64,000 nucleotides of DNA from JANJUB01 sp964586225 (GTDB lineage: Bacteria > Armatimonadota > Fimbriimonadia > Fimbriimonadales > Fimbriimonadaceae). The stretch lies in NCBI GenBank assembly GCA_964586225.1, contig CAZPHD010000011.1, positions 1 through 64,000 of the forward strand, given 5' to 3'. A program made the translations under genes and the position numbers. Positions 63,737-64,000 of the stretch are shown here, piece by piece. Each line of letters opens with the position of its first letter. Position 1 is the stretch's first letter. The notes under the pieces are model-generated. The model was not told the origin of the DNA. It ran no database searches and saw only the letters and a list, made by a program, of their open reading frames with translations.

Positions 63737-64000
63737 TTATCTTTCCTCTGTCTCCGTTCCATGAGCGTCAGCCGAACTGACAGCAGGCTCCTGCACGCCG
63801 ACAACCTCATGGTAGTGCATCACCGTTTGGCGATGACTGAGTAAGCCGTTGATCAACATCACGACCGCGCCCGCAAGATAGATGAGCACGACCAAGTGGT
63901 CTTCGCGCTTTTGTCCGGGATCACGAATCGCCTCAGGACCTCGAATCAATCCGAAGATCGCAACCACAAACAGGATCGCCGCAATCCAGAAATAGGTGTT
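63737..64000 (-). CDS. Small membrane protein, 5' end outside window
   Basis: The frame is open to the window edge (visible start NTYFWIAAILFVVAIFGLI) and ends at 63737. Two transmembrane helices (first at the edge, second VVLIYLAGAVVMLINGLL) and a short polar tail. No family recognised. Confidence 0.55.
   Translation of the reverse strand, partial: NTYFWIAAILFVVAIFGLIRGPEAIRDPGQKREDHLVVLIYLAGAVVMLINGLLSHRQTVMHYHEVVGVQEPAVSSADAHGTETEER

Overview
This window is about 60 % GC bacterial chromosome with short intergenic gaps, many ATGA-type overlaps between consecutive genes, several proteins with signal peptides and a prepilin-type protein. The gene mix (secreted WD40/PQQ propellers, parallel beta-helix and beta-solenoid proteins, prepilin-like protein, YqiJ/YqiK pair, degenerate phosphoglucomutase fusion) and the 16S rRNA suggest a member of the Armatimonadota, perhaps Fimbriimonadia. 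That placement is an inference; the 16S gene would settle it.

Layout. 1-5.6 kb: an edge-truncated hybrid histidine kinase, an isolated rplK, a 16S rRNA gene standing alone with its own promoter and terminator, and a rhomboid protease. 5.6-12.6 kb: tRNA-Arg and small accessory genes (DUF2200, DUF3303, DUF1801, VOC, AraC, CsaA-like, ArsR/SRPBCC, TetR-WD40-SRPBCC operon). 12.6-18.8 kb: leucine-rich-repeat protein, ankyrin/DUF4253-like protein, cation/Ca2+ exchanger, PH-like membrane protein and a lipoprotein; three of these reading frames are broken by four small frameshifts. 19-23.6 kb: PQQ-propeller lipoprotein, acpP-fabF-HIT-purE. 23.6-25 kb: a 90-bp tandem hairpin array, two small hypothetical genes and a second hairpin-repeat cluster. 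25-41.8 kb: metabolic and envelope genes, including an orphan anti-sigma/STN pair, a nucleotidyltransferase fused to a degenerate phosphoglucomutase, yqiJ-yqiK and an unusual tgt. 41.9-45.8 kb: a duplicated family of membrane-anchored proteins. 45.8-52 kb: amidohydrolase, phosphomannomutase, creatininase-family and dnaA on the minus strand, then thiamine pyrophosphokinase and an FHA protein divergently. 52-64 kb: beta-helix protein, EamA transporter, speD with a long leader, cinA-PP2C, the operon rpsF-ssb-pgi/pmi-queC-tdk-ruvC, tmRNA, and a sugar-isomerase cluster cut by the window end.

How genes fit together. acpP/fabF give fatty-acid elongation; the bifunctional phosphoglucose/phosphomannose isomerase, phosphomannomutase and nucleotidyltransferase cover steps towards GDP-mannose-type sugar nucleotides; queC and tgt belong to queuosine modification; ssb, ruvC and dnaA serve replication and recombination.

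The features most worth a second look are (1) a -10-like hexamer placed 5-7 nt before about eighteen start codons, suggesting widespread leaderless mRNAs; (2) a hairpin repeat family whose stem varies in a compensatory way around a conserved loop; (3) a Tgt enzyme lacking all three zinc-binding cysteines; (4) an unlinked 16S gene; and (5) heptameric intergenic repeats. No CRISPR array, insertion sequence, prophage or recognisable defence island was found.
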